A stretch of 64,000 nucleotides of DNA, taken from Deltaproteobacteria bacterium. Lineage in GTDB: Bacteria > Desulfobacterota > Desulfobacteria > Desulfobacterales > Desulfobacteraceae. The notes under the pieces are model-generated. The model was not told the origin of the DNA. It saw nothing but the letters and a program-made list of their open reading frames with translations, and made no database searches. The stretch spans positions 21,834 through 85,833 of the forward strand of contig JAQIBP010000061.1 of the NCBI GenBank assembly GCA_027858995.1. Reading direction: 5' to 3'. Made by a program: the position numbers and the translations under genes. Below are positions 63,380-64,000 of this stretch, piece after piece (the stretch's first letter is position 1; each line of letters begins with the position of its first letter).

Positions 63380-63715
63380 CTAATGTGTATCTTCAATTTC
63401 TGTAATTTTTATTTCGTTGATATTTGCTTTATCTAATCCCCCATCTTTTTTTATAGGGATTGGTTTGTTATTCGGTATGAACAATAAGCGGTATGGATAT
63501 TCAAGGTCTACAGAAAATTGTCCCTTCCTATTTCCTGTGAGTTCATGCAACCGGGCTGGTAGTAGATGGGAAATATCACTTAAAGCTATTGCTGCATTTA
63601 GCTCTGACATTCTTTGCATAAGCTTCTTCCCCTTGGTTTGTCCTAATTCTTTTAATGCAGATTTACGTGTCGAGCATATTTTTTGTAATTTCGTTGACTT
63701 AAATGATATATCCAT
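63380..63715 (-). CDS. HigB/RelE-family toxin
   Basis: A 111-residue mRNA-interferase-type toxin. Family signs are LPARLHELTGNRKGQFSVDL, where the basic and Leu residues are typical, and YRLLFIP near the C-terminus. The order toxin then antitoxin is the HigBA order. It is likely a ribosome-dependent RNase held by the downstream fusion antitoxin and serves to maintain the element. Confidence 0.87.
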   Translation of the reverse strand: MDISFKSTKLQKICSTRKSALKELGQTKGKKLMQRMSELNAAIALSDISHLLPARLHELTGNRKGQFSVDLEYPYRLLFIPNNKPIPIKKDGGLDKANINEIKITEIEDTH

Positions 63716-64000
63716 TGAGTACCCCTGTCAAGAAAAACATTAACATTTTATGTTCACTCTTTTTAAAAAAATGCGAATTAGATTTACTTGATTCAAGATA
63801 TTGTCCTTTTATAGTCTAAATTTCATGAATTACAGCAATTGTATACGAAACAGAAGTTTATCTGTCAACTTCTGACTTTTAATGAACACGGATTTTCATG
63901 GACTGTAATTCCCCCTAATATTCATGGCTTTCTATCACGAATCATTTAGCCTCTGCTCAACAAACCATTTAATATCAAGTAGATAAGCGCCTCAGAGCCT
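63716..64000. other. Region upstream of higBA at the window end
   Basis: No gene seen. CAGAAGTT (63851-63858) and AACTTCTG (63867-63874) are an 8-bp perfect inverted repeat with an 8-nt loop, perhaps an operator or stem. The rest is AT-rich and presumably holds the higBA promoter and further element sequence. Confidence 0.4.

Noticed and set aside
1..64000. CRISPR array or phage-defence island
   Set aside because: No set of regularly spaced repeats with unique spacers was seen. The only regular array is the 17-bp contiguous repeat at 21301, which has no spacers.

Overview
The window looks like chromosome of a low-GC, Gram-negative, anaerobic Desulfobacterota bacterium, most like the marine Desulfobacteraceae. 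This is inferred from gene content and style, not from a search. The signs are many hybrid and PAS-type histidine kinases, a TorD-fused molybdopterin enzyme, a TauE/SafE exporter with a large extracytoplasmic domain, Usp-receiver and CdaA-CdaR fusions, and lipoprotein machinery. No ribosomal RNA operon or complete tRNA is present.

Layout. 1-2.7 kb: end of a branched-chain amino-acid ABC transporter (binding protein, LivF) and a Usp-receiver fusion. 2.7-10.9 kb (minus): hsp20-lon-rlpA-gmhB-recD2 and a hybrid histidine kinase. 10.9-15.4 kb (plus): lnt, prfB with its programmed +1 frameshift, and an unusual SDR-like protein. 15.4-19.4 kb (minus): two membrane proteins, a histidine kinase and an NtrC-type activator in overlapping order. 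19.5-21.3 kb: an IS110-family (IS1111-type) element. Its ends, AG core and 3' non-coding region fit a guide-RNA recombinase, and it sits in a 17-bp tandem array. 21.4-25.7 kb: a 1423-residue GGDEF-NTPase-HEAT protein. 26.3-31.3 kb: a TorD-molybdoenzyme fusion, a small membrane protein and a TauE-type exporter behind a candidate sigma-54 promoter. 31.5-38.8 kb: a PEP-synthase-like protein, a phosphatase-YkgJ fusion, a kinase without its ATPase domain, a DUF2914 protein and a CdaA-CdaR fusion. 38.9-42.3 kb (minus): PhnD-like lipoprotein, histidine kinase and receiver. 42.7-46.9 kb: IclR regulator, cupin and a NarL-type two-component pair.

47.2-62.1 kb is the most distinctive stretch. Two paralogous CsgD/LuxR-like regulators bracket a one-direction cluster. 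It encodes a PilZ protein, a 1325-residue surface protein with thrombospondin-3 calcium repeats, an exported putative zincin, a small exported protein and a second Lnt-like acyltransferase lacking the catalytic Glu. These are followed by a PDZ/membrane/GAF/SpoIIE phosphatase, an unlisted-size 38-codon ORF, an RsbW-like kinase, a STAS protein, a cyclic-nucleotide-binding protein and a class III nucleotide cyclase. I read this as a signalling module (partner switching plus cyclic nucleotide) controlling an exported calcium-dependent surface product. No sigma factor is present in it.

62.1-64 kb: a 43-nt 3' fragment of tRNA-Val(GAC) marks the displaced end of an integrated element that extends rightward out of the window. 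It starts with a HigB toxin and a HigA-ImmA/IrrE fusion antitoxin. A MITE-like repeat occurs twice (38.8 and 42.4 kb), with compensatory substitutions in its stem.
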